In this document: positions 23,267-32,589 of the stretch, in pieces
How positions within the stretch are numbered: position 1 is the first letter of the stretch
Layout: each line of letters starts with the position of its first letter
Assembly (NCBI RefSeq): GCF_900110855.1
Contig: NZ_FOFA01000009.1
Span: 1-64,000 of the forward strand
Origin: Microlunatus flavus
GTDB taxonomy: Bacteria; Actinomycetota; Actinomycetes; Propionibacteriales; Propionibacteriaceae
Reading direction: 5' to 3'
Length of the DNA stretch: 64,000 bases
The notes under the pieces: model-generated
What the model was told of the DNA's origin: nothing
Seen by the model: only the letters and a program-made list of their open reading frames with translations
Database searches by the model: none
Program-made: the position numbers and the translations under genes

Positions 23267-24283
23267 TCAGTACTGCTCGGTCTCGCTGTAGTCGGCCTCT
23301 TCGGCGTCGTCGTCGTAGCGGATGGCGCTCAGCGGGTCGAAGCCCGGGGCGCTGTCCTTGAGCGACAGACCCATCTCGTGCAGCTTCAGCTTGACCTCGT
23401 CGATGGACTTGGAGCCGAAGTTGCGGATGTCGAGCAGGTCCTGCTCGCTGCGCGACACGAGCTCGGACACCGTGTGGATGCCCTCGCGCTTGAGGCAGTT
23501 GTACGACCGGACCGTCAGGTTGAGGTCCTCGACCGGCAGGGCCAGGTCGGCGGCCAGCTGCTCGTCGATCGGCGACGGGCCGATCTCGATGCCCTCGGCC
23601 TCGACGTTGAGCTCGCGCGCCAGGCCGAACAGCTCGGTCAGCGTGCGCCCCGCCGAGGCGACGGCGTCGCGCGGGCGGATGGCCGGCTTGGTCTCGACGT
23701 CCAGGATCAGCCGGTCGAAGTCCGTGCGCTGCTCGACGCGCGTCGCCTCGACCTTGTAGGTGACCTTGAGGACGGGTGAGTAGATCGAGTCGACCGGGAT
23801 GCGGCCGATCTCGGCGTCGATCGACTTGTTCTGCACGGCGGACACGTAGCCGCGGCCGCGCTCGACGACGAGCTCCATGTCCAGGCGGCCGGAGTCGTTC
23901 AGCGTGGCGATGTGCAGCTCGGGGTTGTGCACCTCGACGCCCGCGGGCGGCGCGATGTCGGCGGCGGTGACCTCACCGGCGCCGGACTTGCGCAGGTACA
24001 TCGTGACCGGCTCGTCCTCCTCGGAGGAGACGACGAGGGCCTTGAGGTTGAGGATGATCTCGGTGACGTCCTCGACCACACCCTCGATGGTGGAGAACTC
24101 GTGGAGGTTGCCCTCGACCTTGATGCTCGTCACGGCCGCGCCCGGGATGGACGACAGCAGGGTGCGTCGCAGCGAGTTGCCGAGGGTGTAGCCGAAGCCG
24201 GGCTCGAGGGGCTCGATGACGAACCGCGAGCGGTTCTCGTCGACCGCCTCTTCCGACAGCGTGGGGCGCTGAGCGATCAGCAT
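23267..24283 (-). CDS. rpoA: RNA polymerase alpha subunit
   Basis: The 338-residue protein has the assembly domain ([21 protein letters not shown] near residue 30). A linker and the C-terminal promoter- and activator-contact domain follow ([37 protein letters not shown]). It dimerises to nucleate RNA polymerase. ATG 24283 gives the canonical start [13 protein letters not shown] Glu/Tyr-rich tail ([15 protein letters not shown]) ends the protein. It follows rpsD in the alpha operon. Confidence 0.98.
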   Translation of the reverse strand: MLIAQRPTLSEEAVDENRSRFVIEPLEPGFGYTLGNSLRRTLLSSIPGAAVTSIKVEGNLHEFSTIEGVVEDVTEIILNLKALVVSSEEDEPVTMYLRKSGAGEVTAADIAPPAGVEVHNPELHIATLNDSGRLDMELVVERGRGYVSAVQNKSIDAEIGRIPVDSIYSPVLKVTYKVEATRVEQRTDFDRLILDVETKPAIRPRDAVASAGRTLTELFGLARELNVEAEGIEIGPSPIDEQLAADLALPVEDLNLTVRSYNCLKREGIHTVSELVSRSEQDLLDIRNFGSKSIDEVKLKLHEMGLSLKDSAPGFDPLSAIRYDDDAEEADYSETEQY

Positions 24284-24373
24284 GCTTCTCTTCCTTCCCC
24301 GCACCACCCACTATTTGACGGTGCGGAACCCCGGCACGTCCGGTGCCGGTGGTGTTGCCTCGATCTGACCGGG

Positions 24374-24419
24374 CCCGAGCCCGCCGGGGGCCGACGCGCG
24401 GCTCCCCGACGGGCTCGGG
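24374..24419 (-). terminator. Hairpin between rpsD and rpoA
   Basis: CCCGAGCCCG (24374-24383) and CGGGCTCGGG (24410-24419) form a 10-bp stem, extendable through GGGG/CCCC inside. It lies in the 147-bp rpsD-rpoA gap, so read-through must occur unless rpoA has its own promoter. Confidence 0.45.
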
Positions 24420-24430
24420 ACGGGTACGTG

Positions 24431-25036
24431 CTACTTCGAGTAGAGCTCGACGATCAGCTGCTCCTGCACGTCGATCGCGATCTGCGCCCGGCTCGGGAGG
24501 GAGTGGACGAAGACGCGGCCGCGCTCGGGGAGCACCTGCAGCCAGGCCGGGACCTCGCGCTCGCCGTGGGTCTCACGGTTGATGACGTGCGGGGTCTGCT
24601 CGAGGACCTTGGGGGCCAGGTCGACGATGTCGTGCTCGCTGACGCGGTACGAGGGGATGTCGACCTTACGACCGTTCACGAGGAAGTGACCGTGCACGAC
24701 GAACTGACGGGCCTGGCGACGCGTGCGGGCGAGCCCGGCGCGGTAGACCACGTTGTCGAGGCGCGACTCCAGGATCTGCAGCAGGTTGTCACCCGTCTTG
24801 CCCTGGACCCGGTTCGCCTCCTCGTAGTACAGGCGGAACTGCTTCTCGAGGACGCCGTAGGAGAAGCGGGCCTTCTGCTTCTCGCGCATCTGCAGGAGGT
24901 ACTCGGACTCCTTGATGCGGCCCTTGCCGTGGGCACCGGGCGGGTAGGGGCGCTTCTCGAACGAGCTGTCGCCGCCGACCAGGTCGACACCCAGCCGACG
25001 CGACTTCTTGGTCATGGGACCGGTGTAACGAGCCAT
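24431..25036 (-). CDS. rpsD: 30S ribosomal protein S4
   Basis: The 201-residue primary 16S-binding protein shows the S4 RNA-binding domain with LGLARTRRQARQFVVHGHFLVNG in pieces DNVVYRAGLARTRRQARQFV and VDIPSYRVSEHDIVDLAPK. The N-terminus lacks the four-Cys zinc site, so it is the zinc-free form. S4 nucleates the 30S body and, in many bacteria, represses this operon. ATG 25036 (MARYTGPMTKKSRRLGVDL) is canonical. Confidence 0.97.
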   Translation of the reverse strand: MARYTGPMTKKSRRLGVDLVGGDSSFEKRPYPPGAHGKGRIKESEYLLQMREKQKARFSYGVLEKQFRLYYEEANRVQGKTGDNLLQILESRLDNVVYRAGLARTRRQARQFVVHGHFLVNGRKVDIPSYRVSEHDIVDLAPKVLEQTPHVINRETHGEREVPAWLQVLPERGRVFVHSLPSRAQIAIDVQEQLIVELYSK

Positions 25037-25068
25037 GTCTGTTCAGCTTCCTTTCTGGGTGTTGGAGG

Positions 25069-25473
25069 TCAGACCCGGCGCCGCTTGGGCGGGCGGCAGC
25101 CGTTGTGCGGGATGGGGGTGACGTCGGCGATCGCGCCGACCTCGAGGCCGACGGCCCCGAGCGAGCGGATCGCGGTCTCGCGGCCCGAGCCCGGGCCCTT
25201 GACGAAGACGTCGATGCGCTTCATGCCGTGCTCCATGGCGCGGCGACCAGCGGCCTCGGCGGCCATCTGCGCGGCGTACGGGGTCGACTTGCGCGAGCCC
25301 TTGAAGCCCACGGTGCCGGCCGAGGCCCAGGCGATGACGGCGCCAGTCGGGTCGGTGATCGAGATGACGGTGTTGTTGAACGTGCTCTTGATGTGGGCCT
25401 GGCCCGACACCACGTTCTTCTTTTCCTTCTTCCGCACCTTCGTGGCGCGGGTGTTACGGCCTGCGGTAGCCAT
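25069..25473 (-). CDS. rpsK: 30S ribosomal protein S11
   Basis: The 134-residue protein matches S11 throughout: [19 protein letters not shown], then [38 protein letters not shown] and the end [17 protein letters not shown]. It forms the platform of the 30S subunit near the mRNA exit. It lies 32 bp before rpsD. Confidence 0.97.
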   Translation of the reverse strand: MATAGRNTRATKVRKKEKKNVVSGQAHIKSTFNNTVISITDPTGAVIAWASAGTVGFKGSRKSTPYAAQMAAEAAGRRAMEHGMKRIDVFVKGPGSGRETAIRSLGAVGLEVGAIADVTPIPHNGCRPPKRRRV

Positions 25474-25517
25474 GTGCTCTCTGGTCTCCTGGATCTAGGT
25501 GCGCCAGCCCCGGGGGG

Positions 25518-25892
25518 TCAGCGCGCCTTCTTCTTGCCGGCGACGGGCTTGCGCGCACCCTTGCGGCCACGGGCGTTGGTCCGGGTGCGCTGACCACGGA
25601 CGGGCAGACCGGCGCGGTGACGACGGCCCTGGTAGGAGCCGATCTCGACCTTGCGGCGGATGTCGGCGGCCACCTCGCGACGGAGGTCACCCTCGGTCTG
25701 GTAGTGCGCTTCGATCCAGTCACGCAGGGCGACGAGTTGCTCGTCGTTCAGCTGGTGGACACGCGTGTCCCCGCTGATCCCGGTGTTCTCCAGGGTCTCC
25801 AGAGCGCGGGTGTGACCCACGCCGAAGATGTAGGTGAGGGCGACCTCGAGGCGCTTGTCGCGCGGGAGGTCAACCCCGATCAGGCGAGCCAT
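25518..25892 (-). CDS. rpsM: 30S ribosomal protein S13
   Basis: The 124-residue protein has the S13 helix-two-turn-helix start [40 protein letters not shown] and a basic tail ending GKKKAR follow. It bridges the 30S head to the 50S subunit and P-site tRNA. A 258-bp gap with hairpins separates it from rpmJ. Confidence 0.97.
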   Translation of the reverse strand: MARLIGVDLPRDKRLEVALTYIFGVGHTRALETLENTGISGDTRVHQLNDEQLVALRDWIEAHYQTEGDLRREVAADIRRKVEIGSYQGRRHRAGLPVRGQRTRTNARGRKGARKPVAGKKKAR

Positions 25893-26040
25893 CAGGCTTA
25901 CGACCTTTCAGATGACGGCGCGCGCCTGTCGGGGCGCTGCGCCGCGGAGGTGTCTGGCGTGACGCGTCCCCGGCTGCCTTGTGGCGAGACCCCGGTCTCG
26001 GGTCCTCACCGCCTGGGCCCCGGCCTCCGACCGGGGGTGT

Positions 26041-26064
26041 CCCCGCGGACTGGAGTCCGCGGGG
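26041..26064 (-). promoter_or_regulatory. Hairpin in the rpmJ-rpsM gap
   Basis: CCCCGCGGAC (26041-26050) and GTCCGCGGGG (26055-26064) form a perfect 10-bp stem with a TGGA loop. The gap 25893-26150 has no gene. The stem may terminate the infA-rpmJ transcript or control rpsM expression, as the alpha leader does elsewhere. Confidence 0.45.
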
Positions 26065-26150
26065 CTGCGATCACACTTTCTGGGTGGTACTGGTCGTGCT
26101 GCCGGGCTGGCCCGGGTCGTGCGGGTGGAGCTGGGGGGTGAGCCTTCGGC

Positions 26151-26264
26151 TCAGCCCTGCCGCTGCTTGTGACGCGGGTTCTCGCAGATGACCATCACGT
26201 TGCCGTGACGACGGATCACCTTGCACTTGTCGCAGATCGGCTTGACGCTCGGCTGGACCTTCAT
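26151..26264 (-). CDS. rpmJ: 50S ribosomal protein L36
   Basis: The 37-residue protein is L36 of the zinc-binding type. [23 protein letters not shown] carries Cys, Cys, Cys and His ligands (key residues of CxxC and CxxxxH). ATG 26264 follows GAGGAAAG. It lies 79 bp after infA. Confidence 0.96.
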   Translation of the reverse strand: MKVQPSVKPICDKCKVIRRHGNVMVICENPRHKQRQG

Positions 26265-26343
26265 CGAGCTTTCCTCACTTGGTCTTCCTCGGGGCACCCT
26301 GAGCCAGAGGCTCGGGCGCAGGGTGGGTCTTGTCCGCCTGGGG

Positions 26344-26565
26344 CTACTTGTGCCGGTAGACGATGCGGCCACGCGTCAGGTCGTACGCGGAGAGCTCGAC
26401 GACGACGCGGTCGGCCGGGAGGATGCGGATGTAGTGCTGCCGCATCTTGCCACTGATGGTGGCGAGGACCTTGTGACCGTTGGCCAGCTCCACGCGGAAC
26501 ATCGCGTTCGGCAGGGCCTCGACCACGGTGCCCTCCAGCTCGAGTGCGCCTTCTTTCTTCGCCAT
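26344..26565 (-). CDS. infA: Translation initiation factor IF-1
   Basis: The 73-residue OB-fold protein is complete: [59 protein letters not shown] and [12 protein letters not shown]. It occupies the ribosomal A site during initiation. It is the first gene of the alpha-operon segment, preceded by its own candidate promoter. In most relatives it follows map directly, whereas here about 11 kb intervene. Confidence 0.97.
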   Translation of the reverse strand: MAKKEGALELEGTVVEALPNAMFRVELANGHKVLATISGKMRQHYIRILPADRVVVELSAYDLTRGRIVYRHK

Positions 26566-26892
26566 GACTCCCGTTCGGTCTTGCATAGATCTGATTGCAT
26601 GAGGCATCGCGTCACCGACAGGTGACCGACGGACAATGTTACGTCAGCGCGTCGCACGCCCCAAATCGAGACGTGGTGGCGTAAAGGGGCCTCGCCCACC
26701 GGGCTGCTCCCCACGCTGCAGGCTCGTCAACGCCGCACCCGGTGAGTCCATTCCTCGTACGGTCCGGCCCCACCTGTTGCCCTTCCTACGCCCGGCGTGG
26801 GATGAAGGAGGAGGCCGGCGCCAGAAGGGTGCCGACCGAGCGCGTCCCCGTCCCTGCGGCTCGGCGAGCCGCCCGACCCCGAAGAGGTCGCC
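26566..26892. other. Divergent gap between infA and the permease gene
   Basis: No gene is evident in this 327-bp stretch. It holds the minus-strand infA promoter candidate, a small stem GTCACC/GGTGAC (26611-26616, 26621-26626) in the infA leader, and a stem GCGGCTC/GAGCCGC (26856-26862, 26866-26872) just ahead of the permease ribosome site GAAGAGG. I see no known riboswitch class. Confidence 0.5.
26636..26664 (-). promoter_or_regulatory. Candidate infA operon promoter
   Basis: On the minus strand TTGGGG (26664-26659) and TAACAT (26641-26636) are separated by 17 bp. The start would give a leader of about 65 nt to the infA ATG. Confidence 0.5.
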
Positions 26893-28737
26893 ATGCAGGC
26901 AGCGCCGGTGGAGCTGAAGAAGGGCCTCAAGCAGAGGCACCTGACCATGATCGCGATGGGTGGGGTGATCGGGGCCGGACTGTTCGTCGGGTCGGGCACG
27001 GTCATCTCCGAGGCGGGGCCCGCGGCCTTCCTCAGCTACGCCATCACCGGCGTGCTGATCATCCTGGTGATGCGGATGCTCGGCGAGATGGCGACGGCGA
27101 ACCCCTCGACGGGGTCGTTCGCCGACTACGCGCGCCAGGCGATCGGCGGCTGGGCGGGCTTCAGCGTCGGCTGGCTCTACTGGTACTTCTGGGTCATCGT
27201 CATCGGCTTCGAGGCGGTCGCCGGCGCCAAGGTCATCCAGTACTGGCTCCCCGGCGTCCCGCTCTGGCTCATGTCGCTGGTCCTCATGACGCTGATGACG
27301 GCGACCAACCTGTTCTCGGTCGGCTCGTTCGGGGAGTTCGAGTTCTGGTTCGCCGGCATCAAGGTCGCGGCCATCGTCGTCTTCCTGGTGCTCGGCGGCC
27401 TGTTCGTCTTCGGCGCCTGGCCCGGCAAAGACCTCGACTTCAGCAACCTCACCGCCCACGACGGCTTCCTGCCGCTCGGGGCCGGCGCGATCTTCTCCGC
27501 CATCGTGGTCGTCATCTTCTCGATGGTCGGGGCCGAGGTCGCGACCATCGCCGCCGCCGAGTCGCCCGACCCCGGCAAGTCGATCGCCCGGGCGACGAAC
27601 TCGGTCATCCTGCGCATCGCGATCTTCTTCGTCGGCTCGATCTTCCTGCTCGCGGTGATCCTGCCCTGGAACGACGCCGGCCTGGCCGCCTCGCCCTACG
27701 TCGCCGCGTTCAAGGTGATGGGGATCCCGTACGCGGACCACATCATGAACGCCGTCGTGCTCACGGCGGTCCTGTCGTGCCTGAACTCGGGGCTCTACAC
27801 GTCGTCGCGGATGCTCTTCGTGCTCGCCGCGCGCCGCGAGGCCCCGACCGCGCTCATGGAGGTGACCGGGCGCGGCGTCCCGCGCAACGCGATCCTCGCC
27901 TCGACCGTCGTCGGCTTCCTCTGCGTCATCGCCGCGGCGGTGTCGCCGGACACGGTCTTCCTGTTCCTGCTGAACTCCTCCGGCGCGGTCATCCTCTTCG
28001 TCTACCTGCTGATCGCGATCTCCCAGATCGTCCTGCGCCGCCGGAGCGGCTCGGAGGGGCTGACGGTGAAGATGTGGCTCTTCCCGGTGCTGTCGATCGT
28101 CGTGGTCGTGGCGATCCTCGCCGTCCTCGTGCAGATGGGGGTGAACGAGAAGGTGCGGCCGCAGCTCGTGCTGAGCCTGCTGGCGTGGGCGGTCGTGGTC
28201 GTCCTCTACTTCCTGTCCAAGAAGCTCCAGGGCCGGGCCCCCGGGGAGCAGCAGGGGCGGGCCGGTGCGCCGACGCCGGACGCGCCCGCCACGCGCGTGC
28301 TCGTCCTCGCCAACGAGACCGTCAACGGCGCCGAGCTGCTCGACGAGCTGCGCCGGATCGACCACGAGCGCCAGGCCCGGTACTTCGTCTGCGTGCCGGC
28401 GAACCCGATCGACACCGGTCAGGCGATGCACGAGGGCGCGGCCTTCGTGTGGGACGCGACGACGGCGGCGGCGCAGCGCCGGCTCGACCGGACGCTGGAG
28501 ATCCTGCGCGGCGAGGGCCTGGAGGCCGACGGCTCGCTCGGGAACTACCGGCCGCTGCGGGCCCTGGCCGAGGCCGTCGAGTCCTTCCACCCCGACCGCC
28601 TGGTGGTCTGCACGTTGCCCGAGGACCAGTCGGCGTGGCTGCGCTTCGACGTCGTCGAGCGCGCCCGGGAGCAGCACCACCTGCCGGTCACCCACGTGGT
28701 GGTGACGCCGCAGCCCGCGGTGGCCGGCTCCCGATGA
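26893..28737 (+). CDS. APC-family amino acid permease with C-terminal USP-like domain
   Basis: Residues 1-440 form a 12-span amino acid transporter of the AAT group. MIAMGGVIGAGLFVGSGTVI is the substrate-binding first helix, and EAGPAAFLSYAITG and GAEVATIAAAESPDPGKSI are conserved in GabP/ProY/AnsP-type proteins. After a Gly/Pro/Gln linker, residues about 466-614 (TRVLVLANETVNGAELLDEL and DRLVVCTLPEDQSAWLRFDV) resemble a universal-stress-protein alpha/beta domain. Substrate is unknown, but proline catabolic genes lie beyond the USP gene. ATG 26893 has GAAGAGG upstream. Confidence 0.82.
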   Translation: MQAAPVELKKGLKQRHLTMIAMGGVIGAGLFVGSGTVISEAGPAAFLSYAITGVLIILVMRMLGEMATANPSTGSFADYARQAIGGWAGFSVGWLYWYFWVIVIGFEAVAGAKVIQYWLPGVPLWLMSLVLMTLMTATNLFSVGSFGEFEFWFAGIKVAAIVVFLVLGGLFVFGAWPGKDLDFSNLTAHDGFLPLGAGAIFSAIVVVIFSMVGAEVATIAAAESPDPGKSIARATNSVILRIAIFFVGSIFLLAVILPWNDAGLAASPYVAAFKVMGIPYADHIMNAVVLTAVLSCLNSGLYTSSRMLFVLAARREAPTALMEVTGRGVPRNAILASTVVGFLCVIAAAVSPDTVFLFLLNSSGAVILFVYLLIAISQIVLRRRSGSEGLTVKMWLFPVLSIVVVVAILAVLVQMGVNEKVRPQLVLSLLAWAVVVVLYFLSKKLQGRAPGEQQGRAGAPTPDAPATRVLVLANETVNGAELLDELRRIDHERQARYFVCVPANPIDTGQAMHEGAAFVWDATTAAAQRRLDRTLEILRGEGLEADGSLGNYRPLRALAEAVESFHPDRLVVCTLPEDQSAWLRFDVVERAREQHHLPVTHVVVTPQPAVAGSR

Positions 28738-28762
28738 GGGCGCTGAGCGCGGCGGGCCGGCC

Positions 28763-29626
28763 GTGACCGTCGTCGTCGGCCTCGCCCCCGGCGAGCGCGA
28801 CGACGCCGGGCTGCACCTCGGCGCGCTGCTCGCCCGCTCGACGGCGGACGACCTCTGCGTGGCCGTCGTGGTGCCGACGCCGTGGCCGCCGAACCCCTAC
28901 CGCGCCGACCTCGAGTTCCAGCAGGTGCAGGAGCGCGAGGCGCAGGGTGCCCTGGAGTCGGCGGCCGCCGTCGTCGGGCCCGGCCTCGCCGCACGGTTCC
29001 GGCTCCACCGGGCCCGGTCGGTGTCCTCGGGCCTGCTCGAGGTCGTCGAGCAGGAGTCGGCGACCTCGGTCGTGCTCGGGTCGGCGACCTCGGGCGGCCT
29101 GGGCCGCGTCAGCCTCGGCGGGGTGGCCGAGCGCGTCCTGCACAGCTCGGCGGTCCCCCTCTCGCTCGCACCGCGCGGGTTCGTGGCGCCTCCGGCCGCA
29201 CGGCTGGACCGCATCACGGTCGGCTTCGGGCGTGCCGACGCCGAGAGCGACCTCCTGCCCGCCGCGGCAGCCGTCGCCGACCGGGTGGGAGCGGCCTTCC
29301 GGGTGGCGTGCTTCGCCGTACGGCCCGAGGTCGGCATCAGCGTCGAGGCCGGGGCCGAGTCGGTGGTGCTCGAGGAGTGGCGCCACGCCGTGCAGGCCGA
29401 CGTCGACCGCGCGGCCGGGCGCTCCGTGGAGGTCGCCGTCGGGCAGGGGCCGACCTGGACCGACGCGATCGCCGACGTCGGCTGGTCGTCGACCGAGGTC
29501 CTGGCCGTCGGCGCCAACAGCTCGGCGGTCAGCCGGTTCTTCCTCGGCTCCCACGCCTCCAAGATCGTGCGGAGCGCGCCGGTCCCGGTGACCCTCGTCC
29601 CGCGCCGGCGCGCGGAGGCGGCCTGA
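28763..29626 (+). CDS. Universal stress protein, tandem domain
   Basis: The 287-residue protein has two USP folds. The first begins MTVVVGLAPGERDDAGLHLG and contains SVVLGSATSGGLGRVSLGGV and HSSAVPLSLAPRG. The second starts at about residue 150 and ends VLAVGANSSAVSRFFLG, then VRSAPVPVTLVPR. The glycine pattern G-x2-G-x9-GS resembles ATP-binding USPs. The GTG at 28763 lies 25 bp below the permease stop, so the two form an operon, probably a transporter with its sensor. Confidence 0.82.
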   Translation: MTVVVGLAPGERDDAGLHLGALLARSTADDLCVAVVVPTPWPPNPYRADLEFQQVQEREAQGALESAAAVVGPGLAARFRLHRARSVSSGLLEVVEQESATSVVLGSATSGGLGRVSLGGVAERVLHSSAVPLSLAPRGFVAPPAARLDRITVGFGRADAESDLLPAAAAVADRVGAAFRVACFAVRPEVGISVEAGAESVVLEEWRHAVQADVDRAAGRSVEVAVGQGPTWTDAIADVGWSSTEVLAVGANSSAVSRFFLGSHASKIVRSAPVPVTLVPRRRAEAA

Positions 29627-29640
29627 GCCGCGGACACCCC

Positions 29641-29745
29641 CTGAGCCAGCAACGCCCCCTGAGCCGCCGAAGGGCCTCGACGAGGTGGGCGTCCAGAACG
29701 CCGACCACTGCGTGGCCCTTCGACGAGTCCAGGGAGCGTCCCGGC
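29641..29745. repeat. Palindromic repeat cluster between convergent genes
   Basis: CCCTGAGCCGCCGAAGGGCC (29661-29680) and, inverted, GGCCCTTCGACGAGTCCAGG (29715-29734) lie between the USP and proline dehydrogenase stops. The pair can form a long hairpin and may terminate both genes. It is related to the repeat at 18098. Confidence 0.5.
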
Positions 29746-29779
29746 GTGCTCTCCGGCCGGCTCAGCGAACAGGCAGTGC

Positions 29780-30814
29780 TCAGTGCGAGCGGCTGGGCAC
29801 CAGCGAGCGCAGGAAGAACAGCAGGTTCGCCGGGCGCTCCGCGAGGCGGCGCATGAAGTAGCCGTACCACTCGTCGCCGTACGGGGTGTAGACGCGGACG
29901 GTGTGCCCGTCGGCGGCCAGGCGGCGCTGCTCGTCGTCGCGGATGCCGTAGAGCATCTGGAACTCGTAGGAGTCGTCGGCCCGGCCCGTCCGGCGGGCGA
30001 GGTCGTGCGCGGCGTCGATCATCGCCGGGTCGTGCGAGGCGACCATCGGGTAGCCGTCGCCGGTGAAGAGGACCTCCAGGCACCGACGGTAGGAGTCGTC
30101 CACCTCCTCGCTGCGCTGGAAGGCCACGTCGGCCGGCTCGGCGTACGCGCCCTTGCACAGGCGGATCCGCGAACCCTCGCCGGCGAGCGTGCGGCAGTCG
30201 TCCTCGGTGCGGCGCAGGTAGGCCTGCAGCACCGTCGCCACGCTCGGGTGGTCGGCGCGGAGCTCGCGCACGATCGACAGGGTCGAGTCCGTCGTCGTGT
30301 GGTCCTCGGCGTCGACGTTCACCCAGGCGCCGACGGCCTCGGCGGCGGAGCAGATGCGCCGGGCGTTGGCGAGGGCGACGGCGTGGCCGTCCTGCGGCAG
30401 GAACTGCCCGAGGGCTGACAGCTTGAGCGACACCTCGAGCGCCGGCACGGGCAGGCCGGCCGGGACGTCCAGGCGGCCGAACGCCGCGAGCAGCGCGAGG
30501 TAGGCCTGCACCGTCGCCTCCGCCTGCGCGGGGTCGGAGGTGTCCTCGCCGAGGTGGTCGATGCTGATGGCCCGGCCCGACGCGAGGATGTCGCGCGTCG
30601 CGTCGACGACCGCGTCCTGGCCCTCGCCGGGGACGTAGCGCCGCACCACGGAGCGGGTCACGGGCAGCGCCGTCACGACGCGACGCAGCAGCGTCGAGCG
30701 CCCGGCCGCGAGCAGCAGCGGGCGCAGCGGGTTGCCCAGGGCCGGGACCCGGTCACGCAGGCGCGAGAGGGCACCGCTGCTCGGGTTCAGCCCGGCGGCC
30801 GTGGAGGACACCAC
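29780..30814 (-). CDS. putA: Proline dehydrogenase
   Basis: This 344-residue monofunctional FAD enzyme oxidises proline to pyrroline-5-carboxylate at the membrane face. Barrel motifs are visible: ALEVSLKLSALGQFL, VNVDAEDHTTTDSTL, IRLCKGAYAEPADVA and, at the C-terminus, FQMLYGIRDDEQRRL with YGYFMRRLAERPANLL, which carries the substrate-binding Arg pair. The GTG start lies 1 bp after the P5C dehydrogenase stop, so the two pathway enzymes are translated together. The symbol follows the common use for the dehydrogenase domain. Confidence 0.92.
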   Translation of the reverse strand: MVSSTAAGLNPSSGALSRLRDRVPALGNPLRPLLLAAGRSTLLRRVVTALPVTRSVVRRYVPGEGQDAVVDATRDILASGRAISIDHLGEDTSDPAQAEATVQAYLALLAAFGRLDVPAGLPVPALEVSLKLSALGQFLPQDGHAVALANARRICSAAEAVGAWVNVDAEDHTTTDSTLSIVRELRADHPSVATVLQAYLRRTEDDCRTLAGEGSRIRLCKGAYAEPADVAFQRSEEVDDSYRRCLEVLFTGDGYPMVASHDPAMIDAAHDLARRTGRADDSYEFQMLYGIRDDEQRRLAADGHTVRVYTPYGDEWYGYFMRRLAERPANLLFFLRSLVPSRSH

Positions 30815-30815
30815 G

Positions 30816-32456
30816 TCAGGACTCCTTCGCCTGGTGCGGGTAGCGGGGGCTGCGCGGCGGGACGAAGGTCTCCTTCATCGAGCGCGCGGAGGTCCAGCGC
30901 AGCAGGTTCTGCGCCGAGCCGGCCTTGTCGTTGGTGCCCGACGCGCGGCCGCCGCCGAAGGGCTGCTGACCGACGACGGCACCGGTCGGCTTGTCGTTGA
31001 CGTAGAAGTTGCCGGCCGCGAAGCGCAGGCCCTCGCTCGCCTCGGCGACCGCGGTCCGGTCGGTGGCGACGACCGCGCCGGTGAGCGCGTACGGCGTGCC
31101 CGTGTCGATGACGCGCATGACGTCGGCGAAGGCGGTCGGGCCGTCCTCGTAGACGTGCACCGACAGGATCGGGCCGAAGTACTCGTCGCAGAAGGCGGCG
31201 TCGGTCGGGTCCTCGCCGAGCAGCACGGTCGGCTCGACGAAGAAGCCCTCGGAGTCGTCGGTCCCGCCGCCCGCCGCGACGGTGATGCCGGCGGTGGCGC
31301 GGGCCCGCTCGATGGCGGCCTTGTTCTTGTCGAACGAGCGCTGGTCGATGACCGCACCGCCGAAGTTCGACAGGTCGGTCACGTCGCCGTAGCGCAGGGC
31401 CTTGACCTGGTCGAGGAAGTCGTCGCCCATGCGCGACCACACCGAGCGCGGGACGAAGGCGCGCGAGGCGGCCGAGCACTTCTGGCCCTGGTAGTCGAAG
31501 GCGCCGCGGATCAGCGCGGTGGTGAGCACCTCGGGGTCGGCCGAGGCGTGCGCGAGGACGAAGTCCTTGCCGCCGGTCTCGCCCACCAGCCGCGGGTACG
31601 ACGCGTAGCGGTCGATGTTCTGCCCGACCTCGCGCCACAGCCACTGGAAGGTCTTGGTGCTGCCGGTGAAGTGGATGCCGGCCAGCCGGCGGTCGGCCAG
31701 CGCGACCTCGGAGACGACCTTGCCGTCACCGAGGACGAGGTTGATGACACCGGCGGGCAGCCCGGCCTCCTCGAGCAGCTGCAGGGTGAGGTACGCCGAG
31801 AGCGCCTGGGTCGGCGACGGCTTCCACACCACGACGTTGCCCATCAGCGCCGGCGCGGTCGGCAGGTTGCCGGCGATGGCGGTGAAGTTGAAGGGCGTGA
31901 TGGCGTAGACGAAGCCCTCGAGCGGGCGGTGGTCGACCCGGTTCCAGACGCCGGCGCCCGACACGGGCTGCTCGGCGAGGATCTGGCGGCCGAAGCCGAC
32001 GTTGAAGCGCCAGAAGTCGATGAGCTCGCACGGGGTGTCGATCTCGGCCTGGTAGGCCGTCTTCGACTGACCGAGCATGGTGGCCGCCGCCAGCGTCTCC
32101 CGCCAGGGGCCCCACAGCAGGTCGGCGGCCCGGAGGAACACCGCCGCGCGGTCGTCGTAGGACAGCGCGCGCCAGCCGGGCGCCGCGGCCTGCGAGGCCT
32201 CGATCGCGGCGGCCACGTCGGCGTGGGTGCTGCTGGCGTAGCGCCCGAGCACGGCGCTGTGGCGGTGCGGCTGCACGACCTCGTACGCGTCGCCGGACGC
32301 CGGCTTGTGCTCGCCGCCGACGACCTGGCTGATCTCGGTGACCTCACCGCCGATCCGGCTCAGCGCCTCGGTCAGGCGGGCCCGCTCGGGGCTGCCCGGG
32401 GCGTAGTCGTGCACCGGCTCGTTGACCGGGGCCGGCACCTGGGTGATCGCGTCCAC
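30816..32456 (-). CDS. pruA: 1-pyrroline-5-carboxylate dehydrogenase
   Basis: The 546-residue aldehyde dehydrogenase converts P5C/glutamate semialdehyde to glutamate with NAD. Cofactor and catalytic motifs are AITPFNFTAIAGNLP, HFTGSTKTF, RLVGETGGKDFVLA (catalytic Glu) and YQGQKCSAASRAFVP (catalytic Cys). GTG 32456 after GAGGAG gives the family's usual length; the frame open to 32540 lacks a ribosome site. With the adjacent dehydrogenase it completes proline to glutamate. Confidence 0.95.
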   Translation of the reverse strand: MDAITQVPAPVNEPVHDYAPGSPERARLTEALSRIGGEVTEISQVVGGEHKPASGDAYEVVQPHRHSAVLGRYASSTHADVAAAIEASQAAAPGWRALSYDDRAAVFLRAADLLWGPWRETLAAATMLGQSKTAYQAEIDTPCELIDFWRFNVGFGRQILAEQPVSGAGVWNRVDHRPLEGFVYAITPFNFTAIAGNLPTAPALMGNVVVWKPSPTQALSAYLTLQLLEEAGLPAGVINLVLGDGKVVSEVALADRRLAGIHFTGSTKTFQWLWREVGQNIDRYASYPRLVGETGGKDFVLAHASADPEVLTTALIRGAFDYQGQKCSAASRAFVPRSVWSRMGDDFLDQVKALRYGDVTDLSNFGGAVIDQRSFDKNKAAIERARATAGITVAAGGGTDDSEGFFVEPTVLLGEDPTDAAFCDEYFGPILSVHVYEDGPTAFADVMRVIDTGTPYALTGAVVATDRTAVAEASEGLRFAAGNFYVNDKPTGAVVGQQPFGGGRASGTNDKAGSAQNLLRWTSARSMKETFVPPRSPRYPHQAKES

Positions 32457-32589
32457 GTCGCTCCTCGACCTCTCGACGACGCCGGTCACGCTGGTCGGGC
32501 CGGCACTGACCATTCCATCGTCTCGCGCCCCCGAAGTCACCCGACAGGGGTCGCAGGGCCCGCGGACGGGTTTCGACTTCTGTCGAAGA

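Noticed and set aside
26566-26892. Riboswitch ahead of the permease gene
   Set aside because: Only a short 7-bp hairpin is visible; no conserved core of a known class was recognised.
26644-28695. 683-residue minus-strand frame
   Set aside because: Antisense to the permease; His/Asp/Arg-rich shadow without a plausible start.
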